A stretch of 36,316 nucleotides of DNA from Streptomyces europaeiscabiei (GCF_001550375.1 NZ_LRTR01000525.1:1-36316), one strand, 5' to 3'. Counted from the stretch's first letter, positions 22,973 to 31,697 are shown. Notes: generated by a model from the letters alone, not told the origin. Translations and numbers: made by a program.

Positions 22973-23009
22973 GAGTCAGTGCCCCTCAGAGTCGTTCGTG
23001 GTCGGGTGC

Positions 23010-24248
23010 TCAGTTGCCCACGCGGCGGCGCAGGTCCTGGAACGCGGTGTAGTTCGCGATGACCTCGATCCGGCCCGGCGGGCACATCTGCACCGCCTGG
23101 TCGAGGGTGTCACAGACCTGGAAGTGCTGGTTGGCGACCTCCAGCCGCACAGCCAGGTCGAGCTTGCGGTCACCGAGCACGAAGATCGGGTGGCCGGTCA
23201 GCCGTGTGTAGTCGACGTCCCACAGCCAGGAGGTGTCGGTGCCGTCGGCGCCGCGCGCGTTCACCGACAGGATCACCGGCGTCGGCGGCGGGTCGATGAG
23301 CGAGAACGTCTCCAGCCAGCCCGCCGGGTTCTTGGCGAGCAGCAGCCGCAGATCACGCTGCATGAACTGCACCACGTCGTACCGTCCGGCCACCGCCTGG
23401 ACCTGGTACATGCGCTCCAGGGCGACCTGCGGGGGCACACCGAAGACGGCGGCGGTGGCGGCCGACGAGGCGGCGTTGGCCTTGTTGGCACGGCCCGGCA
23501 GCTGCAGGTGGATCGGCCAGGCCGAGCCGTGCGGGTCGAGGACGTGGTCGCCGGAGAGCGCCCAGCTCGGCGTGGGACGGCGGAAACCGCACTCGCCGCA
23601 GAACCAGTCGTCGCCGGGCCGCTGCATCACACCGCCGCAGGACGGGCAGGACCAGGCGTCGTCCTTCCACATCTGGCCGACCGCGACCCAGATCACGTTC
23701 GGGGAGGACGAGGCCGCCCAGACGATCAGCGGGTCGTCGCAGTTGGCCACGACGACGGCCTTGGTGCCGGCCAGGCCCTCCCGCCACGCCTCCGCCATCA
23801 TGCGGGTCTCGGCGGCGCGGTCGAGCTGGTCGCGGGAGAGGTTGAGCAGCGCGATGCACTTGGGGTCGGTGTCCCGTGCGACACCGGCGAGGTACTTCTC
23901 GTCGACCTCGATGACCGCGAACTTGGAGTCCGAGTTCCCGGCGAGGGCCGAGGTGATGCCCGCGGGCATGTTGGCGCCGAGCGCGTTCGAGACGACGGGG
24001 CCCGCGGCCCGCAGTGCCTCGGCGATCAGCCGCGTCGTGGTGGTCTTGCCGTTGGTGGCGGAGACCAGGATGACGTCCAGGCTCTGTGCGAGCCGGGCGA
24101 GGAGGTCGGGGTCGAGTTTCAGTGCCACCCGGCCGCCGATCACAGATCCGCTACCGCGCCCCGCGGCACGCGATGCCGCCGCGACCGCCTTGCCCGCCGT
24201 CACGGCCAGCTTGGCCCGCGGCGTGAGCGGGTCCGAGTTGCCTGCCAT
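23010..24248 (-). CDS. murT: Lipid II isoglutaminyl synthase, Mur ligase-like subunit MurT
   Basis: ATP-dependent subunit that activates the lipid II glutamate carboxylate before amidation. ATG 24248 (AGGAGGA about 10 bases upstream) gives 412 residues. The Mur ligase P-loop is VSATNGKTTTTRLI (62-75), followed by VIEVDEKYL and the LLNLSRDQLDR middle motif. A four-cysteine zinc ribbon, Cys201/204/217/220 (CPSCGGVM and FCGECGF), is the hallmark of MurT. The C-terminal DUF1727 domain carries the WLWDVDYTRL block, which includes the conserved Asp that completes the GatD active site. A divergent def gene starts 165 bases away, so the promoter lies in that gap. Confidence 0.95.
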   Translation of the reverse strand: MAGNSDPLTPRAKLAVTAGKAVAAASRAAGRGSGSVIGGRVALKLDPDLLARLAQSLDVILVSATNGKTTTTRLIAEALRAAGPVVSNALGANMPAGITSALAGNSDSKFAVIEVDEKYLAGVARDTDPKCIALLNLSRDQLDRAAETRMMAEAWREGLAGTKAVVVANCDDPLIVWAASSSPNVIWVAVGQMWKDDAWSCPSCGGVMQRPGDDWFCGECGFRRPTPSWALSGDHVLDPHGSAWPIHLQLPGRANKANAASSAATAAVFGVPPQVALERMYQVQAVAGRYDVVQFMQRDLRLLLAKNPAGWLETFSLIDPPPTPVILSVNARGADGTDTSWLWDVDYTRLTGHPIFVLGDRKLDLAVRLEVANQHFQVCDTLDQAVQMCPPGRIEVIANYTAFQDLRRRVGN

Positions 24249-24412
24249 CAGTTCTCGATCCTCCTTGCGTACAGCGCCGCGCCCTGTCTCGGCAACGTGT
24301 GGACCGAAGCCTATCGAGATCCACTCACGTGCCCGAATCTCGACCGGGCCGTTGCGCGAGACATCGCCCTGGCGGGACCGGCGATATCGGGTCTGAACGT
24401 ACTCTTGCGGCC

Positions 24413-24952
24413 ATGCGAAGCGGCTCGATTCCCGGCGCCCGAGGGCGCGTTCTCCCCATGACACTGCTCGGGGACCCCGTATTGCAGGCACCCTGTGAAG
24501 AGGTGACGGAGTTCGGGCCCGAACTGGCGCGACTCGTGGAGGACATGTTCGCGACGATGTACGAGGCGCGGGGAGTGGGGCTCGCGGCGAACCAGGTGGG
24601 TCGGGGGCTTCGGGTGTTCGTGTACGACTGTCCCGACGACGAGGATGTGCGGCATCTCGGCCATGTGGTGAATCCCCGACTCGTCTCGACGGAGGGGATC
24701 GTACTCCGTGGGCCCGAGGGCTGTCTGTCGCTGCCCGGGCTGGAGGCGGGGGTGGAGCGGTACGACGAGGCCGTGGTGGAGGGGTTCACGGTGGACGGGG
24801 ACCGGGTGCGGGTGTGGGGGAGCGGGTTCTTCGCGCGGTGCCTTCAGCATGAGTGTGACCACCTGGAGGGCCGGGTGTATGTGGACCGGCTTTCGGGGTG
24901 GCGTCGTTCCCGGGTGATGCGGAAGGCCGCGAAGGCGGCGTGGGGGCGGTGA
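24413..24952 (+). CDS. def: Peptide deformylase
   Basis: Removes the formyl group from N-terminal methionine of new proteins. 179 residues from ATG 24413. All three family motifs are intact: GVGLAANQVG (54-63), EGCLSLPG with the metal ligand Cys104, and QHECDHLEG with His146, Glu147 and His150. The frame is open upstream but no better start exists. No Shine-Dalgarno precedes the ATG, while TACTCT sits 7 bases upstream as a -10, so the transcript is probably leaderless. Streptomyces carry several deformylases; this one is divergent from murT-gatD and convergent with a TetR gene. Confidence 0.95.
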   Translation: MRSGSIPGARGRVLPMTLLGDPVLQAPCEEVTEFGPELARLVEDMFATMYEARGVGLAANQVGRGLRVFVYDCPDDEDVRHLGHVVNPRLVSTEGIVLRGPEGCLSLPGLEAGVERYDEAVVEGFTVDGDRVRVWGSGFFARCLQHECDHLEGRVYVDRLSGWRRSRVMRKAAKAAWGR

Positions 24953-24995
24953 GTTCGTGGGCGGGTGCGCCTCGCCCGGCCGGTCGCGCGGGTCC

Positions 24996-25014
24996 GCGCC
25001 CCTGGGCGGGGCGC
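24996..25014. terminator. Hairpin between convergent def and tetR
   Basis: GCGCCCC (24996-25002) pairs with GGGGCGC (25008-25014) around TGGGC. The same hairpin with the flank GCTGATC recurs at 27164-27181, so this terminator is part of a dispersed repeat. Confidence 0.6.
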
Positions 25015-25043
25015 TGATCCCCGAATCGACCGAAAAGGAACCC

Positions 25044-25700
25044 TCAGAAACCCGGGCCGCCGACCTTGTCGCCCGCCGCTGCCAGGCGGCCCCACAGCAG
25101 GTCTGCCAGGCAGTGGACCAACTCTGCTCGTGTGCAGGGGCGTTCGCCCAGCCACCAGTCTCCCGCCGCGTGCATCATGCCTACGATGCCGTGGCCCCAT
25201 ACGCGGGCGAGCCGGTGGCTGTCGGGGCCGAGGTCGAGGCGGTCCTCTATGACCTTGCCGAGCTCCTCGCCCATGCGGCGCAGGAGGGGGGCCGAGTGCT
25301 TGCCGACGTCGAAGCCCTGGTCGCCGGGCTGCTCGCCGGGCTGGCCGACCTCGGCGGGGTGCATGAGGAAGCGGTACACCTGAGGACGGGCCTCGATGGC
25401 CGTCAGATAGGTGTCGAGGGTCGCCTCGACGCGTTCACGCCGTTCCGCCGGGGCGTCCAACGCGGCCCGCAGGGAGTCGAGGAGGGCGTCGGTGTGCCGT
25501 TGGGCGAGAGCGGCGTAGAGTCCGCCCTTGTCGCCGAAGTGGCGGTAGAGAATCGGCTTCGTGATACCGGCCTCGGCGGCGATGGCGTTCATCGACGCTC
25601 CGGGCCCGTCACGGAGCACCACCCTGTCAGCGGCCTCCAGCAGCTCGCGCCGACGGCGATCGGCGGACCGCTCCTGGTCGCTCCGCTGCGTGGTGTCCAT
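25044..25700 (-). CDS. TetR-family transcriptional regulator
   Basis: 218 residues from ATG 25700 (GGGGGAGA 6-7 bases upstream). The N-terminal helix-turn-helix (about 20-65) reads RRRELLEAADRVVLRDGPGA, SMNAIAAEAGITKPILYRHF, GDKGGLYAAL. The C-terminal ligand domain (about 75-210) is helical with YRFLMHPAEVG and AAGDWWLGERP. It faces a divergent acyl-CoA dehydrogenase across a 173-base gap with two TACC/GGTA palindromes. By context it represses fatty-acid or acyl-CoA catabolism and probably itself; the ligand may be an acyl-CoA. Confidence 0.92.
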   Translation of the reverse strand: MDTTQRSDQERSADRRRRELLEAADRVVLRDGPGASMNAIAAEAGITKPILYRHFGDKGGLYAALAQRHTDALLDSLRAALDAPAERRERVEATLDTYLTAIEARPQVYRFLMHPAEVGQPGEQPGDQGFDVGKHSAPLLRRMGEELGKVIEDRLDLGPDSHRLARVWGHGIVGMMHAAGDWWLGERPCTRAELVHCLADLLWGRLAAAGDKVGGPGF

Positions 25701-25798
25701 GAGTCTCTCCCCCAAATGCTGATGACAGTGACGCCCTGCGCAAACTAGCACTGATGGGCACGGCCCGATCGAACGGGCTACCGAGCCCGACGCGGGAG

Positions 25799-25846
25799 TT
25801 GACTTTTCCTACCGACCGGTAACAGACTCGCGTTACCGCAGGTAAC
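25799..25846. promoter_or_regulatory. Promoter and paired TetR-type operators of the acyl-CoA dehydrogenase
   Basis: A TTGACT -35-like box (25799-25804) is followed by two palindromes: TACCGACCGGTA (25810-25821) and GTTACCGCAGGTAAC (25832-25846). Both share TACC/GGTA half-sites, with 4- and 3-base centres. They cover the presumed -10 and start region of the gene at 25874, so bound TetR protein would block transcription. Confidence 0.55.
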
Positions 25847-25873
25847 ATCTTAGTGCAGTGCTGGAGGCGCGTC

Positions 25874-27100
25874 ATGGCCGAGTTCACCATGGAACTCAAC
25901 GAGGAACAGCGAGAGGTTCGCGACTGGCTCCACGGATTCGCCGCCGATGTGATCCGCCCCGCGGCCGCCGAGTGGGACGAGCGCGAGGAGACCCCCTGGC
26001 CGGTGATCCAGGAGGCCGCCAAGGTCGGCATCTACTCCCTCGACTTCTACGCCCAGCAGTACTTCGACCCCACCGGCCTCGGTATTCCCATGGCCATGGA
26101 GGAGCTGTTCTGGGGTGACGCGGGCATCGCCCTGTCCATCGTCGGCACCGGCCTCGCCGCCGTGGGCGTCCTCGCCAACGGCACCGAGGAGCAGATCGGC
26201 ACCTGGATCCCCCAGATGTACGGCGACGCCAACGATGTCAAGGTCGCCGCGTTCTGCTCGTCCGAGCCCGACGCCGGTTCCGACGTGGCCTCCATGCGCA
26301 CCCGTGCCGTGTACGACGAGGCCAAGGACGAGTGGGTCCTCAACGGTACGAAGACGTGGGCGACCAACGGCGGCATCGCCAACGTCCACGTCGTCGTCGC
26401 CGTGGTCGACCCCGAGCTGGGCTCCAAGGGCCACGCGTCCTTCATCGTCCCGCCGAAGACGCCCGGCCTGTCCCAGGGTCAGAAGTTCAAGAAGCACGGC
26501 ATCCGCGCCTCCCACACCGCCGAGGTCGTCCTGGAGGACGTGCGCATCCCCGGCTCCTGCCTGCTCGGCGGCAAGGAGAAGCTCGACGAGCGTCTGGCGC
26601 GGGCCCGCGAGCGGGCGAAGGCCGGCGGTGAGCGGGTGAAGAACGCGGCGATGGCCACGTTCGAGGCGTCCCGCCCGGCCGTGGGCGCCATGGCGGTGGG
26701 CACCGCCCGCGCCGCGTACGAGGTCGCCCTCGACTACGCCAAGACCCGTGAGCAGTTCGGCCGGCCCATCATCGACAACCAGGGCGTCGCCTTCCAGCTC
26801 GCGGACATGCGGACGTCCGTGGACGCGGCGCGGCTGCTGGTGTGGCGGGCGTCCTGGATGGCGATCAACGGCAGGCCGTTCACGGCGGCCGAGGGCTCCC
26901 AGTCGAAGCTCTTCGCGAGCGAGACGGCGAAGCAGGTCACGGCTCAGGCCATCCAGATACTGGGCGGCAACGGGTACACCCGTGAGTACCCCGTGGAGCG
27001 AATGCACCGGGATGCCGCTATTTACACCATCTTCGAGGGTACGAGTGAGGTGCAGCGACTCGTGATCGCCCGGACCTTGTCGGGGATGCCCATTCGGTAG
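25874..27100 (+). CDS. Acyl-CoA dehydrogenase
   Basis: Flavoenzyme for the first step of fatty acid beta-oxidation or branched acyl-CoA breakdown. ATG 25874, with GGAGG 6 bases upstream, gives 408 residues. N-terminal helical domain with LNEEQREVRDWLHGF, middle beta domain with AAFCSSEPDAGSDVASMRTRA and WVLNGTKTWATNGG (FAD contacts), and C-terminal domain with TREQFGRPIIDNQGVAFQLADM. The near-terminal AQAIQILGGNGYTREYPVER and IFEGTSEVQRL carry the expected catalytic Glu. A stretch ARARERAKAGGERVKNAAMA (about 240-260) is a charged insertion seen in some actinobacterial members. Regulated by the divergent TetR gene by inference. Confidence 0.95.
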   Translation: MAEFTMELNEEQREVRDWLHGFAADVIRPAAAEWDEREETPWPVIQEAAKVGIYSLDFYAQQYFDPTGLGIPMAMEELFWGDAGIALSIVGTGLAAVGVLANGTEEQIGTWIPQMYGDANDVKVAAFCSSEPDAGSDVASMRTRAVYDEAKDEWVLNGTKTWATNGGIANVHVVVAVVDPELGSKGHASFIVPPKTPGLSQGQKFKKHGIRASHTAEVVLEDVRIPGSCLLGGKEKLDERLARARERAKAGGERVKNAAMATFEASRPAVGAMAVGTARAAYEVALDYAKTREQFGRPIIDNQGVAFQLADMRTSVDAARLLVWRASWMAINGRPFTAAEGSQSKLFASETAKQVTAQAIQILGGNGYTREYPVERMHRDAAIYTIFEGTSEVQRLVIARTLSGMPIR

Positions 27101-27163
27101 CGCCGCGAGGGTGTCGCGCGGTCCGGACAGCGGGAGCGTCGTGGTTGCTCGCGCAGCCCTCGC

Positions 27164-27181
27164 GCGCCCCTGCCGGGGCGC
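27164..27181. terminator. Hairpin downstream of the acyl-CoA dehydrogenase
   Basis: GCGCCCC (27164-27170) pairs with GGGGCGC (27175-27181), followed by TGATC. It is a second copy of the def/tetR hairpin and lies between the dehydrogenase and the TenA-like gene, suggesting separate transcription. Confidence 0.5.
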
Positions 27182-27220
27182 TGATCAGCGGCGACACCAG
27201 TGAACCGACGGGAGTCCTCG

Positions 27221-27883
27221 ATGACGCGCACGGCCGTACGACTGCTGGAGAGCACCACCGCGAAACTCGCCCCGGCCCCCGACGCCAACCCTCTGCTTCC
27301 CTTGATCGCCTCCGGTGCGGCCGGTCTCGACACGCTCGCCGCGCTGGCCATGGAACAGCGCTTCGTCATCGCCGCCGACCTGCTTTCCTTCCGCCGTCTG
27401 GCCGAGAGGTCGACGACCGAGGAACCGGCCGGTGCCCCCTTCTTCGAGATGCTCGCGGAGGGGGAGGCGGTGGCGGCGGAGCGGCTCGGGGCGTACGCCG
27501 AGGCATGCGGCGTGGACGGCATGCGGGCCGCGGCGTACGAGCCCCTACCCGGCTGCCAGGCCTACCCGTCCTACGTCGCCCGTCTCGCCCTGGCCGCGTC
27601 CCCGGCGGATGTGGTACTCGCCCTGAGCGCCAACTTCGCCTCCTGGGGCGGCTATTGCGCGGCGATCGCGAAGGCCCTGCGTCATCACTACGCCTTCACC
27701 GACGAGGCCTGCGCGTTCTTCGACCTCTTCGCCGAGCCGTCGCCGGAGCTGGAGGAGAGGGCGAGGACGGCGGTACAGGCGGGATGGGACGCGGGACGGA
27801 TCGACGAGCACCTCGTCGCCCGACACGGCCGCCTGCTGCAGAGCTACGAATCGATGTTCTGGCACACACTCGCGCCCCGTTAG
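27221..27883 (+). CDS. TenA/thiaminase-II (heme-oxygenase-like fold) family protein
   Basis: 220 residues, nearly all helical. ATG 27221 has GGGAG 6 bases upstream; an in-frame GTG at 27200 is less well placed. Features fitting the TenA/PqqC fold are LEQRFVIAADLLSF-type second helix (MEQRFVIAADLLSFRRL), CQAYPSYVARLAL, WGGYCAAIAKALRHHY and a C-terminal AVQAGWDAGRIDEHL segment. TenA proteins salvage aminopyrimidines for thiamine, but this divergent group has no other thiamine gene nearby and no visible riboswitch, so the substrate is open. It is convergent with the small gene at 27982. Confidence 0.7.
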   Translation: MTRTAVRLLESTTAKLAPAPDANPLLPLIASGAAGLDTLAALAMEQRFVIAADLLSFRRLAERSTTEEPAGAPFFEMLAEGEAVAAERLGAYAEACGVDGMRAAAYEPLPGCQAYPSYVARLALAASPADVVLALSANFASWGGYCAAIAKALRHHYAFTDEACAFFDLFAEPSPELEERARTAVQAGWDAGRIDEHLVARHGRLLQSYESMFWHTLAPR

Positions 27884-27981
27884 GGCCGCGGGGCCCTGTC
27901 GAGCATGCGGTTACCGCCGCGTGGGCGCGATCAGCCGCGGACGAGCCGCAGCGGACCTGGGCCCGACCCGGGAGCAGCGCC

Positions 27982-28218
27982 CTAGCCGGAGGCCGCCCCA
28001 CTGCTGTGGGCGATGCACGCCACGTCGATCCGGTCCGCCAGCTTCGCCAGCTCGATCGTGAGCGCCGCCACCGTGTCCTCGTCGAGTTCCTCACCCGCCT
28101 CGACCAGGTGCAGCCACCGGCCGCCCACCGTCCGCAGCAGCTTGCTCACATCGGCCGCAGACACCTGCAAGGTCCCGCGGTCGTCGACGATCAGAGGCAG
28201 AGTCACTTCGCGGTTCAC
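27982..28218 (-). CDS. Small conserved Streptomyces protein (78 aa)
   Basis: GTG 28218 gives 78 residues: MNREVTLPLIVDDRGTLQVS, a helix AADVSKLLRTVGGRWLHLVE, and ELDEDTVAALTIELAKLADR leading to IDVACIAHSSG. No signal or membrane helix. It looks like a small family confined to Streptomyces, possibly the one listed as DUF6213 (from memory, uncertain). A TACCAT -10-like box ends 7 bases before the GTG and there is no Shine-Dalgarno, so it is probably leaderless with its own promoter, despite lying only 25 bases after the aldehyde dehydrogenase stop. Function unknown. Confidence 0.75.
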   Translation of the reverse strand: MNREVTLPLIVDDRGTLQVSAADVSKLLRTVGGRWLHLVEAGEELDEDTVAALTIELAKLADRIDVACIAHSSGAASG

Positions 28219-28243
28219 AACGGGGATGGTAGCCGCGGAACGC

Positions 28244-29629
28244 TCACGCCCCGTGCCACACGGTGGTGATGTTGCAGAACTCCCGGATTCCGTGTCCGGA
28301 CAGCTCACGCCCGTATCCGGAGCGTTTGACCCCACCGAAGGGGAACGCCGGGTGGGAGGCGGTCATCCCGTTGACGTAGACGGCGCCGGCGTCGAGGTCC
28401 CGGACGAGGCGTTCGACCTCGGCGGCGTCCCGTGTCCACACGTTGGAGCTGAGCCCGAAGGGCGTGTCGTTGGCGATCGCGATCGCTTCGTCGAGGTCGG
28501 CGACCCGGTACAGCGTGGCGACCGGGCCGAAGGCCTCCTCCTGGTGGACGCGCATCTGGGGGGTGATGTCGGCGAGGACGGTCGGCGGGTAGAACCAGCC
28601 CGGTCCGTCGGGGCGTTCGGCGCCGCACAGGACCGTGGCGCCGCTCTCCACGGCCTCGTCGACCAGCTCCTCCAGGTCCTCGCGGCCCCGCTCGCCGGCG
28701 AGCGGGCCGACGTCGGTGTCCTCGTCGAGCGGGTCGCCGACCTTCAGCGCCTTCATGGCCTCGACGAACCGCTCGGTGAAGGCGTCGTACACGTCGGCGT
28801 GCACGATGAACCGCTTGGCGGCGATGCACGACTGGCCGGTGTTCTGCACCCGGGCGGTGACGGCGATCTCGGCGGCCCGGTCGATGTCGGCGGACGGCAG
28901 CACGACGTACGGGTCGCTGCCGCCCAGCTCCAGGACCGTCTTCTTGACCTCGTCCCCGGCGACCGAGGCGACGGCCCGGCCGGCGGGCTCGCTGCCGGTG
29001 AGGGTGGCGGCCTTCACCCGAGGGTCGCGCAGGATGTCCTCGACGGCGCCGGAGCCGACGAGCAGGGTCTGGAAGCAGCCCTCGGGGAAGCCCGCCCGGC
29101 GGAAGAGGTCCTCCAGGTAGAGCGCGGTCTGCGGGACGTTGGAGGCGTGTTTGAGTAGGCCCACGTTGCCGGCCATCAGGGCGGGCGCGGCGAAGCGGAT
29201 CACCTGCCAGAGCGGGAAGTTCCACGGCATCACGGCGAGCACCGGGCCGAGCGGCCGGTAGCGGACCAGGACGTGGGACGCGCCCGAGTCCTTCACGTCC
29301 GCGTCGGACGGCTCCACGTCGGTGAGCAGCACCTCGGCGTGGTCGGCGTACCAGCGCATCGCCTTCGCGCACTTGGCGGCCTCGGCGCGGGCCTGCTTGA
29401 CCGGCTTGCCCATCTCGGTGGTCATCACCCGGGCGACGTCCTCGGTGTCCTCGTCGAGGAGCTCGGCGGCCCTGCGCATCAGCCGGGCGCGTTCCGCGAA
29501 GGACGTCGTCCGGTACGTGCGGAACGTGGTGTCGGCGGTGGCGAGGCGACGCTCGATCTCCTCCTCACCCAGGGCGTCGTAGGTCCGAAGCGTCTCGCCG
29601 TTCGCCGGGTTGACCGTGGCGATGGGCAT
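28244..29629 (-). CDS. NAD(P)-dependent aldehyde dehydrogenase, succinate-semialdehyde type
   Basis: Oxidises an aldehyde to its acid, most like the actinobacterial GabD-type succinate-semialdehyde dehydrogenases that open with PIATVNPANGETLRTY. ATG 29629 with AGGAGG upstream gives 461 residues. Cofactor-binding MPWNFPLWQVIRF (134-146), GNVGLLKHASNVPQTAL, TGSEPAGRAV, general base Glu234 in LELGGSDPYVVL, catalytic Cys268 in NTGQSCIAAKRF, and the C-terminal EEAFGPVATLYRV and PFGGVKRSGYGRE are all present. Whether the natural substrate is succinate semialdehyde cannot be read from sequence. It follows the NUDIX gene by 65 bases. Confidence 0.93.
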   Translation of the reverse strand: MPIATVNPANGETLRTYDALGEEEIERRLATADTTFRTYRTTSFAERARLMRRAAELLDEDTEDVARVMTTEMGKPVKQARAEAAKCAKAMRWYADHAEVLLTDVEPSDADVKDSGASHVLVRYRPLGPVLAVMPWNFPLWQVIRFAAPALMAGNVGLLKHASNVPQTALYLEDLFRRAGFPEGCFQTLLVGSGAVEDILRDPRVKAATLTGSEPAGRAVASVAGDEVKKTVLELGGSDPYVVLPSADIDRAAEIAVTARVQNTGQSCIAAKRFIVHADVYDAFTERFVEAMKALKVGDPLDEDTDVGPLAGERGREDLEELVDEAVESGATVLCGAERPDGPGWFYPPTVLADITPQMRVHQEEAFGPVATLYRVADLDEAIAIANDTPFGLSSNVWTRDAAEVERLVRDLDAGAVYVNGMTASHPAFPFGGVKRSGYGRELSGHGIREFCNITTVWHGA

Positions 29630-29694
29630 GGCTGGCCTCCTGCGTGGGCTGTTCTTCGACCTTCCCGCGCGATTGGCTACGCCGCAACGCGGAC

Positions 29695-30162
29695 TCAGTC
29701 CGAGTGCTCCAGAAGACGGTCGAGAAACTCCGCCTGCGCCGGGACGAGCACGGCACGGGCCCGTTCGACGGTGAGCCACTCCACGCGGTCCAGCTCCGGG
29801 AACTCCTGGATCCGACCCGACCTCGGCGGCCACTCCATGCGAAAGGTCCCCGGTACGACGGTCGCCGGGTCGAGGTCCGCCTCGATCGCCCAGGCCGTGA
29901 CGATCTTGCCGTTCTTCTGCCGCACCTCGCCCAGCGGTACGGCCTCGCCCTCGGGCGGCGCCAGCCCCAGTTCCTCCTGGAACTCCCGGCGGGCGGCGTC
30001 CCAGGCGGGCTCGTCCGGTTGGTACTCGCCCTTGGGCACGCTCCAGGCCCCCGCGTCCTGGTGCGCGAAGAGCGGGCCGCCCATATGGCCGAGCAGAACC
30101 TCGACGCCGTGCTCGGTGCGGCGGTGCAGCAGGAGGCCGGCGCTGCGCTTGGGTGTGGTCAA
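29695..30162 (-). CDS. NUDIX hydrolase coupled to DNA ligase gene
   Basis: 155 residues starting at TTG 30162, which overlaps the ligase stop (TTGA); GAGGTGA lies 4-5 bases upstream, inside the ligase gene. The Nudix box is complete: G45-EYQPDE-PAWDAAR-REFQEELGL (45-67), with metal-binding REFQEE. N-terminal KRSAGLLLHRRTEHGVEVLL and DAGAWSVPKGE are typical. A related group is annotated as diadenosine polyphosphate or NTP pyrophosphatase, but the substrate is unknown here. Tight coupling to an ATP-dependent DNA ligase suggests a function linked to nucleotides made or consumed in DNA repair (for example AppppA-type ligase by-products); this is inference. Confidence 0.9.
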   Translation of the reverse strand: MTTPKRSAGLLLHRRTEHGVEVLLGHMGGPLFAHQDAGAWSVPKGEYQPDEPAWDAARREFQEELGLAPPEGEAVPLGEVRQKNGKIVTAWAIEADLDPATVVPGTFRMEWPPRSGRIQEFPELDRVEWLTVERARAVLVPAQAEFLDRLLEHSD

Positions 30163-31697
30163 CGAGTCACCTCGGGGTGTGCGGCGAGCAGGGTCTCGAC
30201 CGTATCGGCTTGCGCCGGGGTCTTGTCCTCGCGATAGCGGATCACACGGGCGAAACGGAGGGTGACGCCGGCCGGGTAGCGGGTGGAGCGCTGCAGGCCG
30301 TCGTAGGCGATCTCGACGACGAGTTCGGGGCGTACGGTGACGCCCCAGCCGTGCTCCTCCACGGCCAGGCCCGTCAGCCGTTCGGTCTGCCAGGCCAGCA
30401 GCGCGTCGGTCATGCCCTTGAAGGTCTTGCCGAGCATGGCGAAGGAGCCGTCGGCGGTGCGGGCGCCGAGGTGGAGGTTGGAGAGCCTGCCCGTGCGGCG
30501 GCCGTGGCCCCACTCGGCGGCCAGGACCACCAGATCGAGGGTGTGCACCGGCTTGACCTTCAGCCAGGACGCCCCGCGTCGGCCCGCGCTGTAGGGGGCG
30601 TCGAGAGCCTTCAGCACGACTCCTTCGTGGCCGCGCTCCAGGGTGTCGGCGAGGAAGCGCTCCGCCTCGGGCAGGTCGCCGGGACCGGCCACGAGGGTGC
30701 GCCGGACCCGCATGGGCTCCGGCACGAGGCGGGCCAGTACGGCGTGGCGGTCGGTGAGGGGCAGGTCGAGGAGGTCCTGGCCGTCCACGGACAGCGCGTC
30801 GAAGAAGACCGGCGAGACGGGCACCTGCCGGGCCGCCGTCGCCACGTCCAGCCGCGAGCCGACCCGACCCGCCGTCTCCTGGAAGGAACGGGGCCGCCCC
30901 GTCTCGTCGAACGCGATGACCTCCCCGTCCAGAATGAACCGCTCTCCCTCCAACTCCAGCGCGGCTGAGGTGAGTTCGGGCAACCGGTCGGTCATGTCGT
31001 CCAGGGTGCGGGTGTACAGCCGTACGTCGCCGCCGTCGCGGTGGACCTGGACGCGGATACCGTCCAGCTTCTCCTCCACCGCGCACATGTTCAGCTTCGC
31101 CACGGCCTCCGCGACGGAGGACGCGCTGTGCGCCAGCATCGGCAGGACGGGCTGCCCGACGGTGAGCCGGAACCCCGCGAGAGCAGACGGCCCCTCCGCC
31201 AGCAGCGCCCGCGCCACCGTCCGGAGCGAGCCGGCGAGCATCACGGCCCGCCGTACGTCGGCGGCGGGCGCCCCGGTGGCCCCGGCCAGCCCGTCGATGG
31301 CCACCGCGTCCAGCGCGCCCTGCCGGACCTCACCGGTGAGCAGCCCGAACAGGTACCGCTGCTCGTCCTCGGTGGCCGCCGCCAGCAACTCGCCGACCAG
31401 ACGTCTGCGTTCGGCCTGCGAACCGGGGCCGGTGGCAGTGCCGATCGCCGTGAGGCGGGCGTCCACCTCGCGGACGGTGAGGGTGGGAGCGGTGGCCGGC
31501 GGGATGTGCTGGTCGAGGACCTTCCAGCCGACGCCCAGGCGGCCCTGGGGCAGCCGGCCCGCGAGATACGGGATGACGATCGGTACGTCGTCCGCGTCGG
31601 CGTCCCCGAACAGTTCGGCGAGCAGGGTGGTCTTCCGGGACCGGGCCGAGGTGGCGGCGACCTCTTGCGACACGCGGGCGAGCCGGGCGAAGAGCAT
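30159..31697 (-). CDS. lig: ATP-dependent DNA ligase (LigB-like)
   Basis: Seals DNA nicks with ATP, additional to the NAD-dependent LigA that bacteria use in replication. 512 residues from ATG 31697: N-terminal DNA-binding domain (about 1-185, LFARLARVSQEVAATSARSR, RQGALDAVAIDGLA), adenylation domain with motif I EEKLDGIRVQ (Lys210 forms the AMP adduct), motif III LYTRTLDDMT, LDGEVIAFD, motif IV GHEGVVLK, motif V WLKVKP, and an OB-fold domain to the end with VEIAYDGLQRSTRYPAGVTL and RFARVIRYREDK. Length and order match Mycobacterium LigB. No nuclease or polymerase domain is fused and no ku gene is adjacent, so it is not the LigD type. Confidence 0.95.
   Translation of the reverse strand: MLFARLARVSQEVAATSARSRKTTLLAELFGDADADDVPIVIPYLAGRLPQGRLGVGWKVLDQHIPPATAPTLTVREVDARLTAIGTATGPGSQAERRRLVGELLAAATEDEQRYLFGLLTGEVRQGALDAVAIDGLAGATGAPAADVRRAVMLAGSLRTVARALLAEGPSALAGFRLTVGQPVLPMLAHSASSVAEAVAKLNMCAVEEKLDGIRVQVHRDGGDVRLYTRTLDDMTDRLPELTSAALELEGERFILDGEVIAFDETGRPRSFQETAGRVGSRLDVATAARQVPVSPVFFDALSVDGQDLLDLPLTDRHAVLARLVPEPMRVRRTLVAGPGDLPEAERFLADTLERGHEGVVLKALDAPYSAGRRGASWLKVKPVHTLDLVVLAAEWGHGRRTGRLSNLHLGARTADGSFAMLGKTFKGMTDALLAWQTERLTGLAVEEHGWGVTVRPELVVEIAYDGLQRSTRYPAGVTLRFARVIRYREDKTPAQADTVETLLAAHPEVTR

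Noticed and set aside
27101..27220. TPP riboswitch before the TenA-like gene
   Set aside because: No CTGAGA or ACCTGATC-type thi-box in the gap; only a repeat hairpin is visible.
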